From assembly GCA_022820125.1 (NCBI GenBank), contig JAJEGA010000053.1:1-64000 (forward strand): 64,000 nt of DNA. The letters are read 5' to 3'. The notes beneath the pieces are model-generated. The model ran no database searches. It was given only the letters and a program-made list of their open reading frames with translations, and had not been told where the DNA came from. The translations under genes and the position numbers were made by a program. Below are positions 1-8,545 of the stretch, piece after piece (positions within the stretch are counted from its first letter, which is position 1; every line of letters starts with the position of its first letter). Origin of the DNA: Anaerolineae bacterium. GTDB lineage: Bacteria > Chloroflexota > Anaerolineae > Aggregatilineales > Phototrophicaceae.

Positions 1-63
1 CAGGGCAATCGCTTCAAAACTGGCATCCGCTGCGACGAGCAAAACTAAACTGAAATTTAACCA
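1..63. repeat. Partial MITE-like element, end 1
   Basis: The first 63 bases nearly match bases 18216-18278, the left end of the 280-bp inverted-repeat element between ccmB and ccmC. The shared start is CAGGGCAATCGCTTCAAA. The copy is cut by the window edge and no matching right end follows, so it is a truncated or recombined copy. Confidence 0.7.
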
Positions 64-108
64 CAGTCCCTCGCAAGTCACGACTTGGCTCACACAAAAT
101 AACGAGCC
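62..108. repeat. Dispersed hairpin element, copy 1
   Basis: A CCACAG start, then the palindrome CAAGTCacGACTTG, then the tail CTCACACAAAATAAC. A nearly identical copy lies at 20992-21040. A copy with the same flanks but a different stem lies at 27034-27077. Function unknown; the conserved tail beside a variable palindrome suggests a structured mobile repeat. Confidence 0.6.
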
Positions 109-557
109 AGTAGCTTCGCGTGCAATCAGCAAAATGCCCGGAAACTCTGACACGATTGCGTGACAAAAAATATTCACCAGACACCAAATCTGCTGATTCG
201 GGCCCGCATTCGATTGAGTTTTCGTCTCACGCAGTTACTACAAATGGCAGCGCACGGTCGCTTAACCTCAATGGGCTAATCTTTTTTTGAGCCTCTAAGG
301 ACTATGCGTGACGACAGATCGACCAGTTATCGCAGACTGTGGTAGGCGCTCATCCCGATGAGGATGTCGCAAAGAGAACTGGCGCTTTCCGCTGCCACTT
401 GAAATGTAACACAAATAGAACGATTTGGACAAAATCCATGACAAAAACGGCAATATCGAGTCTAATTGACTCTACTAGAAATCTAGGCTCGTTAAAAAAG
501 AGGCACAGAGGGCACAGAGATTTTTTCGCCAAAGAGACGCGGAGGCACGGGGGAAAG
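109..557. other. Noncoding region with degenerate repeats
   Basis: I see no convincing gene here. Bases 494-557 carry a GAGGCACAGAGGGCACAGAGA-type repeat related to sequences near 18277, 24147 and 27134. The rest has a less GC-rich look than the coding DNA. It follows the end of the restriction-modification remnant, which is read from the opposite strand. Confidence 0.4.
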
Positions 558-1030
558 CTAGTCGGTCGATTCGGGGCGGAAGGGGAGTTCCGAGAGTTCT
601 TCGACAATATCGACCGTGCGCAAGCTGACGGTGATGACGCGTTCAATGAGCTTGAGGATGTACTGCTCGTCATCGCTGTAGCCGTTGGGATCGTGCGTGA
701 TGCCGCTGCGTTTGTCGGTTTTGACGCGGTATTGGTCGACGATCCAATCAAGGGCGCTGCGGTTGCCGAGGCGGTAGGCGAAGGCGCGCTCGGGGATGCC
801 GTGCAGGGTCAGGGTGTCGTTGTATTTGAGCGTGCTGTAGACCTTGTAATTGTCTTCGCTGGAATCGACTTTGCCTTTGGGCAGCATCTTTTCGACGCGG
901 TAGCTGACGGGTTTGCGGGTCGATTGCCAATCGAGTTCGCAGCGGTCGGCGGATTCGTAGTTGAGATGGAGCTCGGCGAGTTGCGCGCCGGCTTGGGAGA
1001 AGGCGTGGAAGCCGCCGGTTTGTCCATCGC

Positions 1031-1056
1031 GGGCGACCCGATGGGTAGCCCCTACG
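1031..1056. repeat. Palindromic GGGCGAC-type element inside a coding sequence
   Basis: GGGCGACCCGATGGGTAGCC followed by CCTAC: one member of the intergenic repeat family, here inside the restriction-modification reading frame. On the coding strand it translates as VGATHRVAR without a stop. Confidence 0.75.
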
Positions 1057-1906
1057 GCGTCGTTGGCGCGGGGAGGCGCGAAGGGAATGCGCGGCAGGTT
1101 GCGTTTGAGATCAAGGGCATAGCGTTCGCGGTAGCCGGGATGGTGCAGCAGCCCGTAGACATAATAGAAGATGTCCCACTTGCTGATAGCGGGGTCGCTG
1201 TAGTGGGCGCGGAATCGCGCGAGGGCGTAGTCGGTGATGTTCTCGCGGCGGTTACTGCCGTCGGCGTCGTAGGTGTAGAAGGGGAAACATTGTGTGTCGC
1301 CCGTTAGGTGAAAATCAGGCAAAATATACGACAATAGAATGTGAAAAGGTCTGTTTACACCAACCGAAGAGATACAAATTTCACGGTTTTCTGCTTCGGC
1401 GCGTTCGTCGGGGAAAAGCCGATGTTGCAAGAGCATTCGATCAATAAGCAAGTGATCTAAATAAAGCCATTTCTTCACAAATGGTCTCCAAAACGCAAAC
1501 CTGAGTTTAGCCGCATGAAAGTTCGTGTATCTAATTCTAGCCAAGTGCTGCTTTAATGTGGAACTCCATTTAATCAAGTCATAATTCACAAAGTTGTCAA
1601 CCTCTGGTTTCGGATTCTGCCGAGAATAACGGTCTACTTCGGCGTTGTAGTTTTCAACAAACTTGCGCATCCGTTTTGCCAGCGGGTCAAAGGCGAAGTC
1701 ATATACCCACTGGTCGCGGTTTGTTTTGACGCCGCCTGAAAAAGTCTTGAAAATTGTTTCGGGATTTGTGGCACTGGCGCGTTTGGCTGCTTTTGTGCCT
1801 ATTGGAAGGAAGCTGTCAAACTCGTCTTCGGTCTCGCTGCGCAGCCAAGTGTTTTTGCGGTTAGGGGCTAGACATTCCCAGGCGACTGTGATAGGCGCAG
1901 AATCAG

Positions 1907-1934
1907 CCTGCCGCCTGCCGCCTGCCGCCTGCCG
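1907..1934. repeat. Heptanucleotide tandem repeat CCTGCCG x4
   Basis: Four perfect CCTGCCG units lie in the restriction-modification coding sequence. With four units the frame breaks. Adding one unit (five) or removing two (two) joins the upstream frame to ADSAPITVAWECLAP without a stop. Contingency loci of bacterial restriction genes use this kind of repeat, but no length variation can be shown from one sequence. Confidence 0.75.
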
Positions 1935-2057
1935 CTAGAAGCGGAAGCGGGGAGTATTGAATTGTCCGATGCGGCTTGATTCGCTAAGAACTCCAGTTTC
2001 TCCGCTTTAGTCCATTCATCAGGAACGCGAAGGAAGAAGAGCTTGCCCCTAAGCTTA

Positions 2058-2366
2058 TCAGCGGACATAAGCGAATAGCGCGAACAAGACATCCACCACC
2101 ACTGGCGCAAATGTCAGGACAAGAACAACCATAACAGCAAGCGCCAACGCGAAATTCAGGTCATTGTTAATCCAATAGGTCTTATCGGTTTCTTTGCGCT
2201 TGCGCCGCCCAAAATGAAAGTTGAATATGCCGCGCGATCGGATCATCTCGGCTTTAGTCGCCATGTGCGGCTGGACGGCTTCCAGAGCGGCGACGCGTTC
2301 GCGTAACTGTTGGACAGTACGCTCCAGTTCGGCAATGCGAATTTGAGATTGGGAATCGTCGGGCAT
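2058..2366 (-). CDS. Small coiled-coil membrane protein (cassette gene 2)
   Basis: 102 residues of unknown function. Residues about 8-35 form a heptad-like coiled coil (RIAELERTVQQLRERVAALE), followed by PHMATKAEM, a basic stretch (GRRKRKETDK) and a strongly hydrophobic segment near residues 70-98, so it is probably anchored by its C-terminus. It shares the pattern EAxxPHxATxA(E/D) with the gene just upstream at 2379-2606, so the two look like diverged paralogues. Its stop overlaps the ATG that could restart translation of the restriction-modification remnant. It resembles the widespread uncharacterised small proteins with an ATKADL-type motif. Confidence 0.6.
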   Translation of the reverse strand: MPDDSQSQIRIAELERTVQQLRERVAALEAVQPHMATKAEMIRSRGIFNFHFGRRKRKETDKTYWINNDLNFALALAVMVVLVLTFAPVVVDVLFALFAYVR

Positions 2367-2378
2367 TGGCGGCTTCTC

Positions 2379-2606
2379 CTAGATGAGTTCGGCTAGACGG
2401 AGCGCCAGCATGATTAAGCCGCTCAAGCCCGCGAAAAGACCGATCTGCGTGGCGATGAACCACATTACAATCGTTTTGGTATGTCGTTCCAAATCCGCAT
2501 TGGTCGCAAAATGCGGCAAGGTCGCTTCAATCGTGGTGATTCGCTGAAGATTGGTATGCGGTGTAGGATTGGCTTCAATTTGCCCGATGTTTGCTTGCGT
2601 TGCCAT
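2379..2606 (-). CDS. Small membrane protein (cassette gene 1)
   Basis: 75 residues, function unknown. A polar N-terminal half with IEATLPHFATNADLERH is followed by a hydrophobic segment near residues 46-70 that likely spans the membrane. The ATG follows GAGGAGACAGC, a good Shine-Dalgarno sequence. It is 12 bp upstream of cassette gene 2 and shares its EAxxPHxATxA(E/D) motif. A promoter at 2638-2665 precedes it, so the pair can be expressed independently of the host gene. Confidence 0.6.
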   Translation of the reverse strand: MATQANIGQIEANPTPHTNLQRITTIEATLPHFATNADLERHTKTIVMWFIATQIGLFAGLSGLIMLALRLAELI

Positions 2607-2637
2607 GCTGTCTCCTCAATCGCTTCCCTTTGGTCGA

Positions 2638-2665
2638 ATTATATCGCAAACTCAGAGCAAATCAA
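2638..2665 (-). promoter_or_regulatory. Putative sigma-70 promoter of the cassette
   Basis: On the reverse strand TTGATT (2665-2660) is separated by 16 bp from a perfect TATAAT (2643-2638), with the first cassette ATG about 30 bp downstream. The -35 box overlaps the last codons of the interrupted upstream gene. Confidence 0.5.
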
Positions 2666-4422
2666 TCGGCTTGGCTCTGCCGGTTGCGTATCGCCAGCGT
2701 CACGCCGACGCCGACGCGAATATCGAAGACATTGCCAATTGACCGCCCCGGTCGATTCTTTCGGATATTCCCGCCCAAGTCCAAGTGATAGACCTTGTCA
2801 AAGTCTTGCAAGAGATGCTTGCGGAAACCATCAAAGGCATAGGCGTCGACGAAGCTGTTGTTGCTGACGTAGCAGACGATGCCCGGGCGCTCGCCCAGCC
2901 GATCGGTCGCCCAGCGCCAAAAGCGCACGTAGGCATCGTATAGCTGGTTCTTCAATGTCGCTTTTGAATCTTTAGCGTAGGTCTCGCGGATGCGCTGGTC
3001 GATGACGTCGTATTTGCGATTCTTATTGTTGTCGTTCTCGTTGACCTGGCCCACGTTGTAAGGCGGGTTGCCGATGATGACGTTGATGTCGGCGGCTTTC
3101 TGGCGTTCGACGCGGGCGGTGTTGGCTTCGGTGAGGAAGGTCATCTGGCGCTCGCGGGCGAGATCGAGGGTGTCGACGAAGCAGAGCCCCTCAAAGGGCG
3201 CGGCGCGTCCGGTGAGCTCGTAATATTCGCGCTCGATATTCAGCGAGGCGATATAGTAGGGCATGAGCATGACTTCGTTGGCGAAGAGGCGCTGGCGGTA
3301 AAAGTCCTCAAAATTGCGCAGATTCCGTTCATAAGCGCGGCGCAGCAGATTGACGACGAAGTTGCCGGTGCCGGTGGCCGGATCAATGATGACGACGCCT
3401 TCATCGCCGAGCTTCTTTCCGAACTCGGTTTCGAGGACTTCTTCAACGGCGGCGCACATGAAGTCGACGATCTCCTGCGGCGTGTAGACGATGCCGTGCG
3501 TGTCGGCGACTTTGACGCTGTAACCCTGAAAGAAGCGCTCGTAGACGGAATTGATGAAGGTCTGCTTGTCGCTGAAATCAAGGTCTTCGGCGGCGGCTTC
3601 GATGGCTTTGTGGAATTGATTTAGCGAACCGAGAAAGTCAGCGCGGTTGAAGTAGCGGCTGGTCAACGCGCGGATGACTTCTTCGATTTTGGCGGCGATG
3701 ACGTTGGTCTGGGCAAACTGGTCGGCATCAAAGACGCGGCGGATGATGCGCTCGGTCATCAGGTGCTGGATGAGCATTTCGTCGACGGCTTCGATGCTGA
3801 TGTTGGGATTGAGCGAGCGGCGGCAAAGCGCCATGAATTCATCGAACTGGCGCTGGAAGTCGGGGTTGTCGCTGTGAGCGGCGTCGATCTTGGCTTTGAG
3901 CTGCCCGGCGATGTCGCGGATCTGCTCGCCGTAAGATTGCACCGCTTCGTTGAAATTCTGGCGGGCGCGTTCCTTGTAGCTGAAGTATTGGCTCAGCAGC
4001 GCGGCGAAGTTTTTCTTCTCGCGGATGGCTGTGCGGCGGGCTTCGTAGCCGTCCTGGTAGAGAACGGCGGTGACGGTGTCCTCGAAGATGATGTTATCGA
4101 GGGGATAGCCTACCGCTTTCTTGTTTTCGATTTCGGCGAAGAGATTGTCGCTGCTGTCTTTGGCTTCCCAGAAGGCGAAGGGTCGCTTCCACTCGTCGAC
4201 CAGCGCGCCATCGGGACGGATATGGCGCCTGCCCTGTCCTTGCGTGGCGTATTCGTCTATGAGGGTCAGCTTGCGGCGGCGGCCGAGGCCGGTCAAGAGC
4301 GTGCCGAAGGCGCGGCGCAAATTGCCTTCGGTCGGCTTGGCTTGGGCGGCGCGCAATTCCTTGATGGCGCTGTAGTATTTGGTCAGGTGCCGGTCGTTCG
4401 GCTGGATGGTGATGGGCGGCAT
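2662..4422 (-). pseudogene. N-terminal nuclease-methyltransferase part of a type ISP/IIG restriction-modification enzyme
   Basis: 586 residues. Residues roughly 1-150 carry a PD-(D/E)xK-like nuclease pattern (RPDGAL, then FWEAKDSSDN). A gamma-class N6-adenine methyltransferase follows, with motif I DPATGTGNFVV and motif IV NPPYNVG. The reading frame stops at 2662 after RNRQSQAD, where a 608-bp cassette intervenes; the target-recognition part continues at 2068. Start chosen at ATG 4422 (MPPITIQPND): the longer frame to 4500 only translates a palindromic repeat. Family enzymes cut and methylate as one chain, so this half alone would lack most of its recognition domain. It may be inactive, or may work if the halves are translated separately. 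Confidence 0.75.
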
Positions 4423-4470
4423 CGGGTGGCTCTCCGCAAGCAGTAGTTCTATGTCTATTCTAGCGCGTTG

Positions 4471-4498
4471 CGGGCGACCTGATAAGTCGCCCCTACGC
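4471..4498. repeat. Palindromic GGGCGAC...GTCGCCCCTAC element
   Basis: Hairpin-forming repeat GGGCGACCTGATAAGTCGCC followed by CCTACG, between the restriction-modification gene and the respiratory operon. It is responsible for a spurious upstream extension of the reverse-strand reading frame. Confidence 0.7.
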
Positions 4499-4546
4499 AT
4501 TACGAATCTAGCGAGACAGACGAACCGAATCCCGAAAACTTTTTAC

Positions 4547-4576
4547 TTGTAACTCTCGCTTCGATTGTGATATATT
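4547..4576 (+). promoter_or_regulatory. Putative promoter of the Rieske/cytochrome b operon
   Basis: TTGTAA (4547-4552), 18-bp spacer, TATATT (4571-4576), about 80 bp before the Rieske ATG. It is the only good sigma-70-like pair I see in this gap. Confidence 0.4.
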
Positions 4577-4657
4577 TAACTATCGGTTCAGCTTGCCTGC
4601 GACGCGGCGCAGAATCCTGATCATTTCACGCGGCAGCCCTGTGGGAATGGAAGGCTT

Positions 4658-5257
4658 ATGGCAACAGCAGAACGCACTAATCCAACGGCGATGAGCGCGC
4701 CTGTGACGCGGGCGGCGGCGAGACCCAGCGTCCAGGTGGCGGCGCCCAGCCGGCGCGAATTCCTCTATTATATTTGGGGCGCGTCTATTGCTCTGCTGCT
4801 GGGCCAGACTTCCGCCGGGTTGATCTGGTTTGCTTTTCCGCGCTTCAAAGAGGGCGAATTCGGCGGCACCTTCGCCTTCAATCCGGAGGAGCTGCCGGGG
4901 GTGGGCGCGGCGCCGGTGACGGTGGCGTCCGGGCGCTTCCACATCTCGCACACGCCCGAAGGCATGCGGGCGCTGTATCAGGTTTGCACGCACCTGGGTT
5001 GTTTGCCGAAATGGGTGCCGACCAATTTCCGCTTTGAATGCCCCTGCCACGGCTCGAAGTTTGAGTTGAGCGGTGTGTGGATTGAAGGACCGGCGCCGCG
5101 GCATCTGGACAAATTCGTGGCGACTGTGACTTATGCCGATGGAACGACGGTGGAGACGCCGACCGATGGCGGGGCGATTCCGCTGGACCCCGAACGGCAG
5201 ATTACGAGCATACAAATCGACACGGGCGCGCGCATCATCGGCGAGCTGCACCCTTAG
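4658..5257 (+). CDS. qcrA: Rieske iron-sulfur protein of a bc-type complex
   Basis: 199 residues; carries the [2Fe-2S] cluster that takes electrons from quinol at the Qo site and passes them to a c-type cytochrome. Residues 35-60 form one transmembrane anchor. Cluster box 1 is C110-T-H112-L-G-C115 and box 2 is C128-P-C130-H131-G-S, giving all four ligands and the disulfide cysteines. The N-terminal 30 residues are low-complexity and cytosolic. It is the first gene of a four-gene run with cytochrome b 28 bp downstream and two c-type cytochromes, so it belongs to complex III or an alternative b6c-type complex. Identity of the family is certain; the choice between qcrA and petC naming is convention. 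Confidence 0.93.
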   Translation: MATAERTNPTAMSAPVTRAAARPSVQVAAPSRREFLYYIWGASIALLLGQTSAGLIWFAFPRFKEGEFGGTFAFNPEELPGVGAAPVTVASGRFHISHTPEGMRALYQVCTHLGCLPKWVPTNFRFECPCHGSKFELSGVWIEGPAPRHLDKFVATVTYADGTTVETPTDGGAIPLDPERQITSIQIDTGARIIGELHP

Positions 5258-5285
5258 CGCCGCTGGTCAAAACTGAGGAGTTGCC

Positions 5286-7100
5286 ATGACCATCCTCCCC
5301 TTCCCGTCCTTCCTCGATGACGTCAAGGAAAAAGGCTTCAAGAAAGCGGTCTTTGAAGGCATTGATGATTCGGTCGAGCGCTTGACCGCGGGCTTGAACG
5401 TACAGGACTTGCGCGAGGCATTCCGCGGCGAAACGGCGAGCCGGCGGCCGAACCCCCGTTTGACGCCGCATGCCGATGGCTTTTGGCTGCACATGCGCCC
5501 GTCTTATTTCAATCGCGATGTGACCGGCATGTACCCGACCTTTCGGCTGGGCTGGCTGTCTTCCTACTTTGTATTCTTCGAGACGATCACCGGCATTCTA
5601 TTGATGCTCTGGTATACGCCGTCGCCGGAGATCGCTTACGGCGATATGCTGACGATTTTGAGCAATGTGCCGCTGGGTCAGTTGATGCGCGATATGCACC
5701 GCCTGGGCGCCGAGTTCATGGTGGCGGTGGTGGCGATGCACATGATGCGAACCTGGATTACCGGTTCGTACAAGAAGCCGCGCCAGTTCACCTGGTTCAC
5801 CGGTTTGTTATTGTTAGTGATTACGGGATTTTTGAGTTTCTCCGGTTATTTGCTGCCCTGGGATCAGTTGTCGCTTTGGGCGGTGACGATCGGCGCGTCA
5901 ATGGCGGAAGCGACGCCGGTGGTTGGCGAGCAGGTCAACTTACTGCTGCGCGGCGCTCCGGAGCTGGGGGCGAATGGACTGCTGCGCTTTTATCTGCTGC
6001 ATGTCTTGGCGCTGCCCGCCTTGCTCTTCGTTTTCTTCGGCGTGCATTATTACAAGGTGGTGATCCACGGGCACAGTCTGCCGCCGCAGAAGGAGAATAT
6101 CGGCGAGGACACCGCCAAGCGCGTCCCGCTGGACAAGCGCGTTTATTTCATCCCCGACATGTTGACTTACGAGATGATGTGGCTGGGCGCGACGACCTTC
6201 ATCATAACTGTGCTTTGCATCTGGTTCTATCACGCGCCGCTGGAGAACCACGCTGATCCGCAGGTGACGCCGCTGGGCACGACGGCGCCTTGGTATTTCT
6301 TGTGGATTCAGGGGGCGCTGAAGCTGGGCGACAAGTTCTTCTGGGGCGTGGCTTTCCCGACGATCGCGCTGGGCGGTCTGGCGCTGCTGCCTTATCTTGA
6401 TGTGACGCCGAGCCGGCGTTACGCGCATCGCCGCTTTATGCTGACCATCGCCAGCCTGCTGATTTCAGTGACGACCATATTGAGTTATATGGGCTTGGCG
6501 AAATTCGCCGTTCAGACATCAGCCGAAACCGAGATCGTACACGAATTGACATTTGAGCCGGCGCACAGCAAGGTCGGCATTGGGCGAACGATCCCCTTCG
6601 ATCAGATGATTGTGGGGGCCTACAGCACGGCGCAGCTGCATTATGCGGACGATATGGCGGCGAGCGATGCGCTGGCGGCGATCAATGCCGAAGTCAGCGC
6701 GAATGGTCAATTCGATCAGATGATTCAAGAGCTTAAAGATCAACATGTTGGCGCGAATCAACTGCCGCTGCGCTTCCGCGCGATTCCCGCGGCTGAGGCG
6801 CCGACGCTGATGCGGGTGATGGAAGAGTTCGCTCATCACTTGGAGGCGGAGCCAAAAGAACTGCCAAACGTATGGGGCGCGCTTGTCATCACTGACAATC
6901 AAGGGAGCCTAAAGCGGCTCGATTGGATCGTCAGCTGGGACAGCGTTTTGATCGAAGGCGGCGAGGTCCAAACTGACGAAGCCGGCGATCCGATTCTGGT
7001 GTATTCCGATCAAGTGGATGCCGCGGGCAATCCGATTCCCGTCCGGCGCATTTTCAGCGATCATCTGTTCATTCACGAAGCGTCAGCGTATTTCGATTAG
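5286..7100 (+). CDS. qcrB: Cytochrome b/b6-type subunit with long C-terminal soluble extension
   Basis: 604 residues; the membrane core of a quinol:cytochrome c oxidoreductase. Heme ligands are H138/H152 in helix B (13 residues between) and H239/H254 in helix D (14 between), the b6-type spacing. PWDQ lies at 191-194. The whole cytochrome b, including the subunit IV-like part, is in one chain, with transmembrane segments to about residue 408. The Qo motif, usually PEWY, reads A-P-W-Y at 334-337, so the conserved glutamate is absent. About 196 residues follow the last helix (from FAVQTSAETEIV), hydrophilic and without a heme motif; I do not recognise this domain. A GAGG ribosome site precedes the ATG. 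Confidence 0.92.
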   Translation: MTILPFPSFLDDVKEKGFKKAVFEGIDDSVERLTAGLNVQDLREAFRGETASRRPNPRLTPHADGFWLHMRPSYFNRDVTGMYPTFRLGWLSSYFVFFETITGILLMLWYTPSPEIAYGDMLTILSNVPLGQLMRDMHRLGAEFMVAVVAMHMMRTWITGSYKKPRQFTWFTGLLLLVITGFLSFSGYLLPWDQLSLWAVTIGASMAEATPVVGEQVNLLLRGAPELGANGLLRFYLLHVLALPALLFVFFGVHYYKVVIHGHSLPPQKENIGEDTAKRVPLDKRVYFIPDMLTYEMMWLGATTFIITVLCIWFYHAPLENHADPQVTPLGTTAPWYFLWIQGALKLGDKFFWGVAFPTIALGGLALLPYLDVTPSRRYAHRRFMLTIASLLISVTTILSYMGLAKFAVQTSAETEIVHELTFEPAHSKVGIGRTIPFDQMIVGAYSTAQLHYADDMAASDALAAINAEVSANGQFDQMIQELKDQHVGANQLPLRFRAIPAAEAPTLMRVMEEFAHHLEAEPKELPNVWGALVITDNQGSLKRLDWIVSWDSVLIEGGEVQTDEAGDPILVYSDQVDAAGNPIPVRRIFSDHLFIHEASAYFD

Positions 7101-7151
7101 AGCCATAAATCTTAGGCGCGGCGCAGAGCGAAGCAATCACAGGACAGTCAT

Positions 7152-8390
7152 ATGAATCTACTTTTCATCCGGACAATCGAAGGTCGAATCCTCGCGGGAA
7201 TCACGATGTTTGTCGGCATGATGATTCTGGTGGGCTGGGTGGCGATCAACGAAGAAGCGCGGATGCAGGCTTTTGTACAGCAGCATACCGGTCGTTCAAT
7301 TGAGCGCGGCGCCGAGCTCTTCGCGTCTCTGTGTTCGGAGTGTCACGGCGAAGAGGGATATGGCGCTGGCGATCGCGCGCCGGGCTTGAATAACCCGCAT
7401 CTTTTTGGCTATGACCCGGTCGGCTTGCAGACCGCGGCGGTCACCAATGCCAATCGAGCGCTGGTGCGGCTGAACAAATCGGTCGACGGGTTGCTGGCGG
7501 AATTGACCGATTCAGAAGAGCCGCCATCGGAAGAACGGCAAAATGAGATTGTAGCCGCCATTGCGGACCTGGAAGCGCAGATTGAAGAGCAGAACATGGC
7601 GATTGCCGGCACCGTCGCCGAGCGCATAGCCATTCTCGAATCCTTGGATACGGCGGTCAACAACGGTCTCTTCCCGCTTTGGGATACGGTGGTTGATATC
7701 GAGCAAACGGGCGACAACGAGATCGAGGTATTCTTCAACACCAATGGGACGCGGCTGGCGCAGGTAGGCTGGGCTGGCGATCTGCAAGGGTATATCGTGA
7801 CCACCCTGATTCACGGGCGGCCCGGCAGCGCGCGGGTTTACCCCAACAGCACGGGAATGGCTGCTTGGTCGCAGACCGCTGGCGGGCCCCTGCGCCAAGA
7901 TCAGATCGAAGATTTAGCCGCCTACATCCTCAATTGGGATAAGGGCGCGGGCTGGACGACAGAAGACTTCATCGCAGTGGCGCAGTATGGCAAGCCGCTG
8001 GCTGACGGCTCCCTGCCTAGCGAGCCGCCGCCGCCGCCCGCCGGTGACAATGTCGAAGGCATCCTGCAGCGCTGGCAAGCCGAGGAAGTGATCGGCAGCG
8101 CCGTCAGTGGCGAGTTGCTCTACGACCAGGAATTCGGCTGCACCGATTGTCACCGCGATGGCGCGTCGGCGCCGGATACGATCGGGACGGCGGCGCGAAT
8201 TCGGGACGAGCGGCTGACGCTGCCGCAGTTCGCCGATTACACGCTTGAGCAGTATCTGGTGGAGAGCATCACGCGGCCCGGGGATTATGTGGTGGACGGC
8301 TATAGTTCGGGCTTGATGCCGGTGAACTTCGGCGCGCGCATGACCGATCAGCAGTTGGCCGATATTGTCGCTTTCCTGTTGACGCAGTAG
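7152..8390 (+). CDS. Membrane-anchored diheme c-type cytochrome of the bc complex
   Basis: 412 residues. An N-terminal hydrophobic segment (about residues 12-31) anchors it, with the bulk outside. Two heme c sites are visible: C61-S-E-C64-H65 and C330-T-D-C333-H334. Between the first heme and the middle of the protein lies a helical, probably coiled-coil insert (residues about 100-160, rich in Glu/Ala/Leu), then a domain ending in a PPPPPAGD linker before the second heme domain. Co-transcribed with the Rieske and cytochrome b genes, it is the likely electron acceptor of the Rieske centre, filling the role of cytochrome c1 or f. The start ATG follows GGACAGTCAT, a moderate ribosome site. Confidence 0.88.
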   Translation: MNLLFIRTIEGRILAGITMFVGMMILVGWVAINEEARMQAFVQQHTGRSIERGAELFASLCSECHGEEGYGAGDRAPGLNNPHLFGYDPVGLQTAAVTNANRALVRLNKSVDGLLAELTDSEEPPSEERQNEIVAAIADLEAQIEEQNMAIAGTVAERIAILESLDTAVNNGLFPLWDTVVDIEQTGDNEIEVFFNTNGTRLAQVGWAGDLQGYIVTTLIHGRPGSARVYPNSTGMAAWSQTAGGPLRQDQIEDLAAYILNWDKGAGWTTEDFIAVAQYGKPLADGSLPSEPPPPPAGDNVEGILQRWQAEEVIGSAVSGELLYDQEFGCTDCHRDGASAPDTIGTAARIRDERLTLPQFADYTLEQYLVESITRPGDYVVDGYSSGLMPVNFGARMTDQQLADIVAFLLTQ

Positions 8391-8447
8391 TGAGCGGCGG
8401 ACAGGGCGGCGAACAGGGCGTTGCGGAAAGGCATAGAGTTTGGCAAC

Positions 8448-8474
8448 GGGCGACCTGGTAGGTCGCCCCTACAG
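8448..8474. repeat. Palindromic GGGCGAC-type element
   Basis: GGGCGACCTGGTAGGTCGCC followed by CCTACAG, in the gap between the two cytochrome c genes. Confidence 0.7.
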
Positions 8475-8524
8475 AATCTACTGATATGATCAATCAAGAT
8501 GATACAGCCGCACATGTCAAGAGA

Positions 8525-8545
8525 GCCCCCTAACAGGGGGCTTTT
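8525..8545 (+). terminator. Putative rho-independent terminator
   Basis: Perfect stem GCCCCC-TAACA-GGGGGC followed by TTTT. It lies only 23 bp before the next ATG, so it may end the respiratory operon only partly or act as an attenuator for the downstream cytochrome gene. Confidence 0.6.

Larger units (their letters stand above)
558..2068 (-). pseudogene. C-terminal part of a type ISP/IIG restriction-modification protein, frameshifted
   Basis: This is the target-recognition/C-terminal part of the gene whose nuclease-methyltransferase half lies at 2662-4422. Reading from 2068 gives MSADKLRGKLFFLRVPDEW and continues to the heptamer array at 1907-1934, where the frame is lost and a stop follows at 1868. 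The next frame picks up the family sequence (ITVAWECLAPNRKNTWLR) and runs to the stop at 558. Near 1031-1056 a palindromic repeat is inserted in frame and adds about 19 residues between RIPFAP and FHAFSQAG, which are normally close together in the family. The ATG at 2068 overlaps the stop of the upstream small gene, so reinitiation is possible. It could be a decayed gene, an assembly error or a phase-variable gene; the first is likeliest. Confidence 0.7.
2057..2664 (-). mobile_element. 608-bp insertion cassette in the restriction-modification gene
   Basis: The upstream half ends RNRQSQAD at a GCCGAT and the downstream half resumes with GCTGAT then KLRGKLFF. Removing exactly 608 bp between the two GAT codons joins both halves in frame at a place where the family sequence is continuous. 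The cassette holds two small related genes, a promoter and a ribosome site, but no transposase. No clear terminal inverted repeats are visible. Confidence 0.55.

Noticed and set aside
339-1307. Long forward reading frame of 322 codons
   Set aside because: It is antisense to the restriction-modification remnant, which has clear family motifs; the composition is a mirror of that gene.
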